This document shows positions 9,267 through 19,927 of a stretch of 20,187 nucleotides of DNA, piece after piece (the stretch's first letter is position 1; every line of letters begins with the position of its first letter). Under the pieces are notes generated by a model. That model did no database searches, was not told the origin of the DNA, and saw nothing but the letters and a program-made list of their open reading frames with translations. Position numbers and translations under genes: made by a program. The stretch covers positions 160,185 through 180,371 of the forward strand of contig NW_003156750.1 of NCBI RefSeq assembly GCF_000003605.2. Reading direction: 5' to 3'. Source of the DNA: Saccoglossus kowalevskii. Its lineage: Eukaryota; Hemichordata; Enteropneusta; Harrimaniidae.

Positions 9267-10794
9267 CGTGGTGGAGAATTCGGGCAGGTGTTTAACACAC
9301 ATTGACATCCTGTGAAGAGAAGTGAAATTACGAAGAGGTGTCTTTCTTGTGAACCGAACTAACTGGCTCGATGGCAGAGAAGAAACCGCGCTTGACGACT
9401 AACGACTTTACCAGTATGACACCGATGTAAAACGCTGAAGAGATGAAGACTTCTGAACCTCTTATGAAGGACGAGTACCGGATAGGACTGTATAATTAAG
9501 AATTGAGCGACATTAAAGACAAGAAGATGACAAAGAACGACCCGGAATAACGCGACAAAAGAAGTAGACGCTTATAGACTTTGACTTTAGCTATTTGCTT
9601 AGAGAACTGCTCGCTGGACACTGTAACTGACACTGTGTAACTCAATAAGGACGTTGAACTCTTTTCCAGAACCCTAACCCTATTGCTCAGTAATGTAATG
9701 TATTGCTTGCTTTTTCTATCGTTTTTACCGTTTCTTTTAGTGATGTCGAATTGTATGTTATGTAAGCGCCCAGATTTTTGTTTTGAACTGATATTTAGTG
9801 ACGTGCGAGGTCCTTTATAACGATTTAAGCGCGCCTCAGTGGACAAGTATTTGCAACACAGTGTTTTGGGTTTTTGTGAAGATTTATGTAGTTTTAATGA
9901 GTTTATGAGTACGGATTATGATGGGGAAAGTAATGCCCCAATGAGTTTTTCAGAGTTTTGAGATTTGTCGAGTACAGAGATATCAACGTTTTAAGAGTTG
10001 TTTTTGTTTATGTGTTGTTTTCCGGAATACTTCTGACGCTTTTTGAGTTTAGTAGAGCACCTTTGTAACGTTTTTTTATGTCTTTTTGAGGTGAGAGTTT
10101 GGTGCGCTTATATACGTATTGTTTGATATCGCAAGCTTTTGTTCATGATTGACAGGATTATATGTAACTTAGTAGTTTCTATCATTTTAGTCTTTTCCCC
10201 GTCTTTTTGCCAGAGGAGTAATGTGTTATGATAGCGGCTTTGTCTTTGCATTCTGTTTCCACGCCGTATGACTTTTGTTTAGATTAACGACTTGTGAAGT
10301 TTATAAGCGTAGATGACAGGAGTTTGATTGATAGCTTTTTTTTATTCATTGTTTATTAGTTACCGCTTTGCAATGCTTTAACCGAGAGACGCATCCCTGG
10401 TAATCACGTGATCGTGCTGTCGATGGCCGCGATTGGCTGATCGCTTGGTTACACCGCCACGCCTTAGTTTTTTTTGACCTTTTGATATAGAGTTTGTAAC
10501 CTTAGTAACGGAGAAAGTGAAGCGACGGGTTACCTCAGCGAACCCGTTTTGAGAAAAGTGAGTCGATTGGTAGCCTTTCCCTTTTTTTTGATTATAACCG
10601 TTGATATTTGTGACTTTATAACCATTGTATTTAGACTTTATAATCATTGTACTTAATTAGTGTGTTTTACTCTTTTTGATTTATACCTTTTATTAGTATT
10701 GTATTTAACCCGTATGACGATGAGTAGATGACGGTATCTTTGATTTGTGAACGTGCAATGCCGAGAGGCATATCTCAGTTTGGGTGAAGGGATG
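9267..10794 (+). other. Interior of the LTR element, without gag or pol
   Basis: 1528 bp running from the primer-site candidate (9269-9284) to the polypurine candidate (10782-10794). No plus-strand open frame of useful length and no retroviral or retrotransposon domain motif is seen. Minus-strand frames at 9496-9846 and 10378-10647 have no recognisable product. A short CCCTAACCCTA near 9669 is too small to call telomeric. Confidence 0.7.
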
Positions 10795-11450
10795 TGTCAT
10801 GAATTTGTTTTTGCGTATCTGTTAACCGACTTAATTAACTGATTATTAGCGAATTGCTGTGTTATGTCTGTCATTGTTTAGGTCTATTTGAAGTTTTGGA
10901 CGGAACTTGGCTCAGTGATTTGGAACTAATTACGAGATAATCGTCGCCATTCTGACAGTTTATATTCATAGTTATTAATGTAGTGAACGATTAATCAAAA
11001 GATATGACGTATTCAGTACTTAGTGTGATTGGCTTTATGATTGAAGGTTACGCCCTAGAGTCTTTTACTGTTTTGTAATAGGTTAGAGTTTTGAAAATGA
11101 ATAAAGAGAGTTTGAGTTGGTCTTGGCGAATACTCCATGACAGACGCAGTCTGAGTCCGAGAGAGTCCAGGGGCGAGCCTTGAGGCAGTCCAGTCTTGGG
11201 CGAGTCTTGGTTCAGCCTTGTGAGAGTCTTGGGGATTTTTCCCCAGGGCGCTGTGTCTTATAGAGTGCTCCAAAAGATCGACTAAGACGAGAGTTGAAAC
11301 GTATTTCGTTGTGTGTGCCTTATTTGACTGTAAAGTTAAAGTGACTTTCCCGATCCCGTACCTCAAGGGGACGAGATATAGAGACGAGACGAGTCCCCCC
11401 CCCCCTGACACGTGTGGAGAACCCCAGAGGAGAAGAATTTCCCCCTGATA
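10795..11450 (+). repeat. 3' LTR
   Basis: Same length as the left LTR and nearly identical, with about four substitutions and no net length change. Followed directly by GTAT (11451-11454) and then unique sequence. Confidence 0.9.
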
Positions 11451-11454
11451 GTAT

Positions 11455-12749
11455 CATGAGCTTTTCAAATAACAGCGTTAAAAATGTACATGGACTAAAT
11501 AATAGATGGTATGCAATATGATATACGTTTTGTAATATTCGTATTCGTGCATGTTTCTATGAATGGTGACGTAAACATAGCTTTAGCATACACGTTTCAT
11601 TGCCCTGCCTTGTTTATTTGAGTGCAAGGAATTGTGTTAACTACTGGCAATGCATTCATTATGTACCTGTCAAGAACGCCAAATCAATGTATATCAAATA
11701 TCTAGACCAGGGGTAAGTTAATTGGGATAATCTGTCAATCGATTTGGTCGTAACAAGTTATTATTCCTGATTTTTAATATTAACCTCTTACTTCGGACTT
11801 CACACATTGAGATCTGGTAATGCAGAGCTTACAATACAAGTCCGTATTTCTATAACTATGAAAAACACTTCACCCAGAAAATAACCCCTAATTTATTATT
11901 TCATGGACCGTGGTTCAAAACATAATCTACCATTTTCTCCGTGAAAACATGGAAGCGGATGAGTACCACTGTATTCCGAGAGTTTATAGTACGGCATTCA
12001 ACCATATCTTGTAATTAATGATCAAATAGAAATCTCTCGTGAGAATATACCGGGTTATCACAATACTTGGATTATTAATTTACACTATGAGAATAATAAA
12101 TGAAACTAATTAAACTTTTTTGAAACATTAAACCAGCCTTTGTTCTGTTCACCCGTCCAGCCTTGTCCTTTCTCTCTTCAAAGCCCCTAACCTAACCCTG
12201 CAACCTTCGGTTCCCAATATTGATCGTTCCTCAAACCACACAGATGGGAGCAACTTGAGTAATACAATGTGGTACACCTATATAGACTGATTAAACTGCT
12301 GTTAAGTCTTTGATTTTCGTCTGACTTGTCATTATGCCTAATTAGTTTGAAATATGAAAAAACGTAACCTCGCATTCAATGTTAAAACATAGAACCATTT
12401 TTTTTTAAATGTCAAAAAACGTAAGTCATTCAACAAGCCCAGCACAGAATTAAATTTGTTTCTGTGTGGTTTCTTTGTCTTTATTACAAACCTGCTGTAC
12501 ATAAGCATATTCAGCGATTATGAATAAAGTTTTTCACTGCACATATTGTATGGGTAACCATGCGTTTCCTAACTTCCTGCTCCCTAAATATTAAACATTA
12601 TACATTGTCGCTCACTAAAGAACGGAAATTATATTATGTGTGTTTTATTTGAATGGTACAACAAGTATTATTCTTTTCGATTATTATGTACCCAAGTTGT
12701 TTGGTACCAATTACCCTATTAGGAGTGTCGTTGTCCTATAATATGCTAT
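11455..12749. other. Intergenic DNA upstream of gene 2
   Basis: AT-rich, with no repeat or exon recognised. A CCTAACCTAACCC run near 12188 resembles telomere repeat but is far too short. The gene 2 promoter should lie toward the right end of this stretch; a TATA-like CCTATAATATGC near 12735 is the only hint and is weak. Confidence 0.45.
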
Positions 12750-12784
12750 AGCTCTATTGACGTTCATCGTGTCGACATTGTCAG
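12750..12784 (+). other. Noncoding leader exon of MS4A-like gene 2 (3' end)
   Basis: The sequence ends at CAG|GTAAGT, a perfect donor with the intron starting at 12785. The matching acceptor CACTTTTCAG ends at 13050, one base before the ATG, giving a 266-bp intron in the 5' UTR. The last 28 exon bases match the region before the gene 3 donor (19146-19173) at 20 positions, and the first 13 intron bases match at 12. Conservation between the paralogues is the main support. The 5' end of the exon is unknown. Confidence 0.7.
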
Positions 12785-13051
12785 GTAAGTACATACTACT
12801 TCATATGATATTGCTGTACAGATACACTGTAAGTTTATATGCAAATATCTGTAGCATGTCATTAGGACTGTTCTCAATGAGAATAGAAACTTGATGATAA
12901 ATTAAAACACGCGTAGTACGACAATCACCGCCCTTTAATGTCAGATCATCAAATTGTTGTCTTATTACAACCTTATTATTCTGTGACAAAACGTAATTGT
13001 ATTACTAATTTAAGATATATTGATAATTGATGAACAGTTACACTTTTCAGA

Positions 13052-16000
13052 ATGCAATCAAACCAATCACAGCCGAACCAACACCAAGAACAACCCCAAA
13101 TAGGACATCATGGAACAAGGCCTGGTTTTGCACATAACACTGTTAAAGCACTGAGCATAAGCCAGATTGTCTCTGGAGTGGCAGCAATAATATTTGCAGT
13201 TGTTGCTATTATAGTATCTACTTTTATGGCACATATAGGAACAGGAATATGGTGTGGAATCTTAGTAAGTATGTATGTTAAATTGTTTGATGCACATTCT
13301 GTCAACTGCGACGTTGCTGTGGAATCTTTATCTTTAGTTAATACGCACTATTCAAGGTTTTAACAGGAATGTGGTTGCATGCGCCGAGTTTGCCAACCCT
13401 ATGGATATATGTACTATCTATTCCAGCCTTATTGTTTTCCATTGGCGACTAAAACCTAAAGTTTGTTAAAGTAATGTTAATCAAGTTAAATAATTAAAGG
13501 GTTGACGAATGAAACATCAAATCGAACATCAAGCTTCACCACCGTTTGCCCAACCTAGGTTATACTTGGGATATACTATTACTATCATTTTAACAATAAT
13601 GTTCTAGTGGGCATAACGACAACTGGCATTGTAATAACAGAGAAGACCGCATTTGTGTCGCACTAACGTTAGTTGAGTGTGAATATAAGGTGCATAGCAT
13701 TCACAATAGTGACCCTATTTTGAAATATCATTAACTGACATTTCACACTAAACGCGGCAATGTGTAAACTAGATCGTTGGTCATTGGTCATGTGATAAAA
13801 TGTTATCACCTGATAGCACTTATTTATAAAGCTTGATGATACTCGTGTCATCATGGGCTGTATTATGCACTCGCCTTCGCCTCGTAGACTTTGCAATCTA
13901 CTCACAGTATGATGTTTAGAATTGTAAACCTTCTCGAACCCATACATATTATATATAATGAATCTTAGTCGAACATAATCACGTGCGGATCATAACCATG
14001 TTCCTCTATTGAATGGATCTCAAAGGTGATGATAAGCCACCTTATTGGGTATTCATTATTATGTACAATTGGAATTGACGACTACTAACCATGAGTCAAT
14101 CACATTGTGCGATATGTGCGGATAATTAGACAAAACTATTGATCACATGAGTTGATAACCTCATGATGGGGGGGGGGGGCTGTGATGAAACTAATATCAC
14201 ACCTGATTATCTTCTATTTGTGTTATTCTTGATCAAAAAACATTTACAAATGATATTTTAATTTAATTGAAATCAAATAATGTTGTCAAACAAGGAAGGG
14301 TTTCTTAAGAGTTATCCAATCATTATGTGAATACTTATATTTACTTGCTTGTAGTGATAATACTATGAATTTCTAATTCTACAGTTTATAATTGCTGGGA
14401 TAATTGGTGTTATGTCATCATTTAAGAAAACCACTGCACTGGTAGGTACTTTTAAAATATCGATACAATATGTTTTATATGTATGTGATGTCAGAGATTC
14501 TGTGTGTGCATGTCCCTGTATTCACTGCAAGTGGAAGTTCATTGCTCGCTATTTAAACCGTAAGCGTCTGTTTACAATGACAAGACGCTTTGTCACTAGA
14601 TAGCATGGATTTACATATATATGGTTTTGGTAAAAGTCAGGTAATTTGTAATAAGACGCGATATCGAGGGCGTTTATACATCCCCATATAGACTCACACA
14701 TCAACTGAGTATTTCAGATTGTAAAAAACGATAACATTGAACAGCAATATATATGGGTATGTATCAATACGTGTGATGTTAAAAGAACATGATTTTAAAA
14801 ATATATAAATATAAGCAGAAATATATATTAAATATATTAAATTTGTAGCTTAAAACATTCTCTGTTATATCAGATTAGTACAGTTATTGAAAACTGTAGG
14901 AATATAGTATAGTATCGTAGTTTAGGATAGAGAACCACGTCCTTCTCCAAGTTTCTGGCTGTACAATCGCACAGGGCCTGCGCCCCCAGAGATGCCATGC
15001 GTCAGGGATTCAAGGAAAAAACAAGTATTCGAAAACAAAGTAATACATTTGTCCAATAAACCTGCAAAATCAGAAAAGATATACACGTACCGAAATCGTT
15101 TGTAATATAAAAAGTCCTGTGACGATATTTTTGTTGGAAATTTCAGGACTGGGTGAGGGGAAAGGTTCATATAATCACTGTAACTTAATATAAAATAAAC
15201 AAAAACCAACGTTCCACGTTTAAGAGCAATGGCACCGGATATTAACACAGAAATTTTGATTTGGATAGAATGTGGTCACTGATCTAAATATTGGCAATCT
15301 ATGATTACAATGTTCTACATTGCATGTACTTGGATAACTGATATTATTAGAGGTTACATACAATATATGTTTTAAAAATTGACTCTGTTGTTGTTCACTA
15401 CTATTTATAAACTATACAAAGACAGTGAATACCATTATGGTGTACAAAACAGAGGTGATTACCACATAGACAAGTTTCTTCTGTTATCTCATTTTCACAC
15501 ACATTGTGCGCGTAATAGAACATTGTGTTCTTGACACCTCATTCCATTGAAGAACGCGTGATATATGGAGTGTCGTAACACCACGTGTGTCATTATGGAT
15601 GTGCATCCCTTTGCAGTAATATTCATGACACTAGATTTGTATAAGTTATTTCTGATAGTTGCGTTTCTCTTTCTGACGATAAAATATGATTTGAATGGAA
15701 TGCAACAATTCACACTTATTTAACAATCATGAAGAGAAGAAATCCATGTTTGTGAGTAAAAGTAAACGATGGTATATTCATTTGTCTGATTTTAGTTTTT
15801 ATTTGTTATAAATACAGATCGTTTCAACCATGATTTTGTCAATATTTACGGCAACCCTCAGTGGAACAATTTTATTAGCTTTTAGCTGTATTGGAGTTAC
15901 GTTTGAATATGTATGTATTTTATATGAATCGTTATTTTGCTCAATCGAATTGAAACTATCATTATTCAGTTTAATTACTTTAATATATTATATTATTAAT

Positions 16001-16361
16001 CTATATATTGTATTAATAAATTTGCATATTATATTGATTTTAATATTATATTTCGTGTACATGAATACAACAATTCATACACCTTATTAAGTATGTATCT
16101 TTAGTTACCGTGCAAAACATAACAAAACATGTTATGAGCGATCTTATACGTGTACATTTCAACTAAAACTTGCATTTTACTCACGCATAGAATTAGATCT
16201 GTATGTATTTTTCATTACAGGATTCACAGCATGCAGTTGATAGCATCATCATATTCCTCGCTGTTTGGGAAGCAGTTACTGCAGTTATAAACTCAGTCAT
16301 TTGTTGTCGAGCTGTATGTCATGAACAGAAGACAAAAACTGTAAATGTACATCCCTTGTAA
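13052..16361 (+). CDS. MS4A/CD20-like four-transmembrane protein, gene 2, complete (167 aa)
   Basis: Spliced from 13052-13264, 14385-14441, 15818-15910 and 16221-16361. Each coding junction has GT...AG and falls between codons (TTA|GTAAGT, CTACAG|TTT, CTG|GTAGGT, TACAG|ATC, TAT|GTATGT, TTACAG|GAT). The product starts with a Gln-rich cytoplasmic head (MQSNQSQPNQHQEQPQ), then TM1 at about 33-59 with the family-type SISQIVSG, TM2 at about 63-84 (GTGIWCGIL then FIIAGIIGVMSSF), a short KKTTAL cytoplasmic turn, TM3 at about 93-119, a very short outer loop (EYDSQHA) and TM4 at about 127-151 ending VICCRAVC. Cysteines 149, 150 and 154 could be acylated. MS4A proteins are membrane proteins with both ends in the cytoplasm, acting as channel-like or receptor-associated components; no specific role can be given here. 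It is shorter than typical members because the tail after TM4 is only about 15 residues. The stop TAA overlaps a donor-like TTGTAAGA, so an alternative longer form is possible. Confidence 0.87.
13265..14384 (+). other. Gene 2 intron after the TM1 exon
   Basis: 1120-bp intron. It has no repeat array; a G12 run lies near 14168-14179. Open frames reading from the exon into the intron (to 13363) are read-through. No embedded gene was recognised. Confidence 0.6.
14442..15817 (+). other. Gene 2 intron between the TM2 and TM3 exons
   Basis: 1376 bp, AT-rich with TATATA stretches. A minus-strand open frame of 108 codons at 14922-15248 has a GC-richer patch near 14935-15010 but no recognisable domain; it may be a worn repeat. 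Nothing else seen. Confidence 0.55.
15911..16220 (+). other. Gene 2 intron between the TM3 and TM4 exons
   Basis: 310-bp, strongly AT-rich intron with standard GTATGT and TTACAG ends. Nothing else seen. Confidence 0.7.
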
Positions 16362-17901
16362 GATATGGGAATATTTTTTTTTATTTTGCGAAGGGTGAAT
16401 AACAATGCGTACCACCAAAAGGATTTAAATATAACCCAATGAAAATTGTACCATCATGTATTTATTTATGACATATTTGTACAAACGTTCTCGGAACATT
16501 TTCTTATGGCACTGGCAATATTTTCTTTAACAAAACATTTTGTGTAAATTACAAGGTGCACAGATAAATCACAGACAAATCGAACACACATTGACCGCAG
16601 CGGAAATATCACGACTATGGATATGAATATATACAGTGTTTGTGCTACTTTTTGACAACTATTGTTTGAATATACACTTTTTAAAGAAAAATCACACATA
16701 CATTCTAACCAGTTGATTAAACACAAATAATAATGAACAGCACTCACTGATGCGTAATCTTTATTTGTCTAGATATTTAAGTCAGTTTATTTATTGTTGG
16801 GGTAGCAGTATTACGTCAGCCAATCAGAAGGCTAGATTCAGACTAAGCAGTTACATAAGCAGATTAACTTTATTTGTGTATTGTTAACCAACATAGTGCC
16901 AAACTTGGCTTTCTCGCCAAATTAGTTAATTACGACAATTGTTTAAATAAAACAATTTGAACGCATTCGTTAATATTTTACACTTTTATTTTGTCTGTAC
17001 TGCACGTTTCACGTTATATTCCCAACTTATTGTCTGTATTGTACTTTTCAAGTTCTATTCGTTATGAATGACAAAATAAAGAATCGTATCAAGAATATGT
17101 ATTTTGTCGGCGTAAGTGCATGTATAAACAGTTTAATTATCATGTCTGTCAGGTAGATATGACATAATGAGAGAATGTGAAAGAAATCTTAATACTCAGA
17201 CATGCAAACGACGTCGTTTTTGGTGCTGGAGTATAATGGACTATATAGTAGCGTTGAAATTAATTTATAACAAAACATCTCCAGAAACGAAAATAATGAG
17301 ATTGAATTTCAGTTCTAAATGTTTGTGTTGGGCAATTTTCAGTAATATAGAATTGACCTGAATTGACCTGCTATTTTAAAACACTTATATATACAGCGGT
17401 GAGACAGTGTACCACTACCGAGATAATAACCAAAATATCATCTGAAGCAAGGTATTACAAGGTAGGAATGCGATACCAAACATGCACAAACGGATGACCT
17501 TTGCTCTTTAACAAAACGCCCCTCTATATATAATGAAATATCCTTAAAACCTGTGTAATATTCAAATAAAAGTCATTCAAATGTTTAACCCTTAAGTAAG
17601 ATCGCGTATCAACACCAGTGATACATACACTCATATGTTAACCAATCACAGTGAGCAGAAAACCACCTGCATCGATTCAGACATTATGCGAGAGATTTGC
17701 CGATCCTTTGACTGAGCGCTTTCGCTAAAGATTACAATACGATTTTGGAATTTGGTTCTGAATAAGAATGAAGATCTTCAAAAGTAACGACGATTTATGT
17801 TATTGGTCAAATACATTTATCCTGCAAGTAGGAAGAAATGATGGGAAATTCTACCAACTCAGAACTGTAAATACTATTCTTAGTTATGGACATTCAAATA
17901 T
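16362..17901. other. Gene 2 3' UTR and intergenic DNA
   Basis: No close AATAAA follows the stop. An ATTAAA variant lies at 16716-16721, and AATAAA occurs at 16946-16951 and 17075-17080, so a 3' UTR of several hundred bases is likely. The rest is AT-rich without exons I can recognise. Open frames of 62-93 codons here show no domain. Confidence 0.5.
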
Positions 17902-17910
17902 ACCGGTGTT

Positions 17911-18375
17911 TTTTTGTTTTTTTCTTTTTTTTTGTTTTTTCTATATTTTGTTTTTGCCAGGCGACAGTTCCGGACATTGGATATCACTGTTGTCTCTCCT
18001 GACTTTTTTTGTATATGCAAATTGCAAGTGCCAGTGATGACACATAGTGCATTTTGCCACAGAAGTCATATTCATGTTGGGACTACATGACAGGGGTGGT
18101 GTGGCCATCTCTCTGTCAGATGGCAATTTGTAATGCGCTATACTGGCGTCAACCAGGCCCGGTCGAACACAAGCATCTGTGTACCTTAACCAAGGTTCCC
18201 CAAAAGTCGCATTTGTTAGTGAATGAATCTCGCCCAAAGGAATTGTCCTTCCCATTGAGTCTGTGGCACATTCATCCAGGGGAGGGGTCGACCCTCTGAT
18301 GTTTAGCCTACGGTAGGATTTGAACTTGGGTCTACCGATCATGAGTCTGATGCGACAACAACTATGCTACCAGTG
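17911..18375 (-). mobile_element. tRNA-derived SINE with A-rich tail and 9-bp target duplication
   Basis: On the minus strand the element starts at 18375 with a tRNA-like head. It has an A-box-like TGGTAGCATAGTTG, an anticodon-loop-like CTCATGA within CAGACTCATGATCGG, and a B-box-like AGTTCAAATCC. A non-tRNA body of about 350 bp follows, ending in an A-rich tail (T-rich on plus, 17911-17955). ACCGGTGTT occurs on both sides (17902-17910 and 18376-18384) and fits a target duplication from LINE-driven insertion. The loop would read CAU, so a tRNA-Met-like source is possible. At 465 bp it is long for a SINE. Open frames of 133 codons (minus) and 81 codons (plus) across it are repeat translations. 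The family is not identified. Confidence 0.75.
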
Positions 18376-18570
18376 ACCGGTGTTGCGATTGACAAGATTG
18401 TATTAATTTTTTGACCGTATTCTACGCATGTACTGTTACAATTTGACACATCTCAAATAACTGTGTTCGGGCCACCAGGTGACCCCTCTTATCAGCGTTC
18501 ATTTTGGTGATGAAAACTATTATAATTGCAATGCAAAACAATCAAAATATAAACGGAGTTTATTATAATG

Positions 18571-18630
18571 GGAACAGACATTAAGCCAGCAGCATTTGCT
18601 GATGACACGACACTCCTCATGCCGGGTGTT
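18571..18630 (+). mobile_element. Short reverse-transcriptase fragment (FADD box)
   Basis: One plus frame reads GTDIKPAAFADDTTLLMPGV, with FADD at 18595-18606. FADDTTLL after a Lys/Pro/Ala lead is typical of the catalytic box of non-LTR reverse transcriptases. No neighbouring motif was found on either side, so this is at most a small relic, different from and opposite in strand to the LINE at 5621-7050. A chance match cannot be excluded at this length. Confidence 0.4.
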
Positions 18631-18639
18631 GAGTGTGCT

Positions 18640-19130
18640 GTAATATTTATATGCAAATGTATTTATGAGGCATATTGAATACTCGGGAATGTTGTTGTCA
18701 TTCTTGTATCTTTTTTTGAGGAGATCGTGATATCAACTCTCGTTTCTGTTCTGTTATAATCAGAAATCATGTTACAATGTTACGGTCATGTGAACATCGA
18801 GCTGTAAATATATTCAGAATATTCTTAAATAACCACTATTTTGTTTGTAACAAGACTGTGCACACTTAATTAAAATTCGCGTGATGAAAAGAACAACTAA
18901 TGCGAACAAATGTAACCATTTACGAGTAAGCTTATTTCTATAAAACAGATGTTTCCATGCCTTTTCAAAAAAATAGCTTTTTCAGAGAATGGAAATAATT
19001 CTGAATGTTTTTATTCTATGAATGTAGTCTACAAAATTATAAACATACGAACAAACTATTGTTATGTTTTGTATGGATTACTGCGTTCATTTATTTGTCT
19101 TACACGCGTTATAGTTTCACGGCAATATTT
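18640..19130. other. Intergenic DNA upstream of gene 3
   Basis: No gene recognised. An octamer ATGCAAAT lies at 18651-18658, but with nothing else to support a regulatory call. Open frames at 18949-19164 and 19005-19289 overlap the gene 3 leader region in different frames and look like chance. Confidence 0.45.
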
Positions 19131-19145
19131 ACAGGAGTGTTTCCA

Positions 19146-19173
19146 TTTATGTTCAACGTGTTAACATCATCCG
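19146..19173 (+). other. Noncoding leader exon of MS4A-like gene 3 (3' end)
   Basis: Ends at CCG|GTAAGT; the intron then runs from 19174 to the acceptor TAG ending at 19537 (364 bp). These 28 bases match the gene 2 leader exon end at 20 positions. The 5' end of the exon is unknown. Confidence 0.65.
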
Positions 19174-19538
19174 GTAAGTACGTACTCGTTATGGTAAAGA
19201 CAAGCTACATATGCGAGCCATTAGATCACGTATTGTTTAATGTGACCTTAGTAACAGTTCGAACAAGTAACACAACTTGTGCAAAATAATGATCCCAATA
19301 GTTTTGCAATTCTCAGTCAAAATTACTTCTATCCAGAAATAGTAGTTCCGTTATGATAACTGGAACTAATAACACACTTGACAACATAATTTATAAAAAT
19401 ATTGTAATTTTATACTTTAGTAAGTATGAATAGGCATAATGGAATGTACACATAAACTCGACATTTGTCTACTTATTTGTAAAAAATATTGCAATTACTA
19501 ATTTATGTATTTATGTTCAATAAGTTATGTCAGCTAGA

Positions 19539-19742
19539 ATGGAAGAGGATCATTGTAACCATGAACGAGAATACCTGCAATCACAATATCGTAGAACTTG
19601 GCATAGTTTTGAGCACGAAACCGCTAAATTCTTGGGTATATGTCAGATAGTGTCTGGTGGAGTGGCAATACTACTTGCAACTATGCTAGTAGCGTTTTCT
19701 ACTCGTGTAGAATTAGGCACTGGTATATGGTCTGGAATATTA
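19539..19742 (+). CDS. MS4A/CD20-like gene 3, first coding exon (continues beyond the window)
   Basis: Encodes 68 residues from MEEDHCNHEREY: a charged head without the Gln-rich bias of gene 2, then TM1 with ICQIVSGGVAILLATMLVAF, then LGTGIWSGIL, and a donor TTA|GTAAGT at 19743. The exon stops after the same Gly-Ile-Leu as gene 2 and in the same phase. I chose the ATG at 19539 rather than the in-frame ATG at 19527 because GCTAG|A-ATG mirrors the gene 2 start TTCAG|A-ATG; the upstream ATG would then lie in the intron. If transcription instead started inside that intron, four residues (MSAR) would be added. TM2-TM4 must lie to the right of the window. Confidence 0.8.
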
Positions 19743-19927
19743 GTAAGTATTACTCTTATTGATATCATGTTACAATGTAGTTTATGTTTCTGATGTACAT
19801 CAGACTTAAAACATTACAAAAAACTTCTAATCACTCAAGCAATTATTTAAAAGTTGATTATAATGAAGATTTTGATCAACTCCTGGTCAGATGGGAAATG
19901 TACGATGACACATTTGCAACAGTCCCA

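Larger units (their letters stand above)
8611..11450 (+). mobile_element. Young non-autonomous LTR retrotransposon, 2840 bp
   Basis: Two direct repeats of 656 bp (8611-9266 and 10795-11450) flank a 1528-bp interior. GTAT lies just outside each end (8607-8610 and 11451-11454) and fits a 4-bp target duplication. A primer-site candidate starting TGGTGGAGAATTC lies 2 bp inside the left LTR (9269), and a purine-rich GGGTGAAGGGATG (10782-10794) abuts the right LTR, so the element reads on the plus strand. The ends look whole, but the interior holds no recognisable gag, protease, reverse transcriptase or integrase and only short open frames, so it would depend on enzymes from another element. LTRs begin TG and end TA rather than CA. 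About four differences in 656 positions (near 99.4 percent identity) indicate a recent insertion. The superfamily cannot be assigned without coding sequence. Confidence 0.85.

Noticed and set aside
8871-9308. Minus-strand open frame of 145 codons, with a near-copy at 11055-11411
   Set aside because: Both lie in the LTRs, antisense to the element, and are simply the duplicated LTR read backwards.
12188-12205. CCTAACCTAACCC as interstitial telomere repeat
   Set aside because: Only about two imperfect units; too short to be distinguished from chance.
13265-13363. Open frame continuing past the gene 2 TM1 exon to 13363
   Set aside because: A strong GTAAGT donor and the in-phase TM2 exon at 14385 show this is intron read-through.
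17941-18342. Minus-strand open frame of 133 codons
   Set aside because: It coincides with the SINE body and head; the tRNA-like boxes explain the sequence better than a protein.
18651-18658. Octamer ATGCAAAT (also at 12839-12846) as a shared regulatory site of the MS4A-like genes
   Set aside because: The positions relative to the leader exons differ (one lies within the gene 2 intron), and the word is common in AT-rich DNA.
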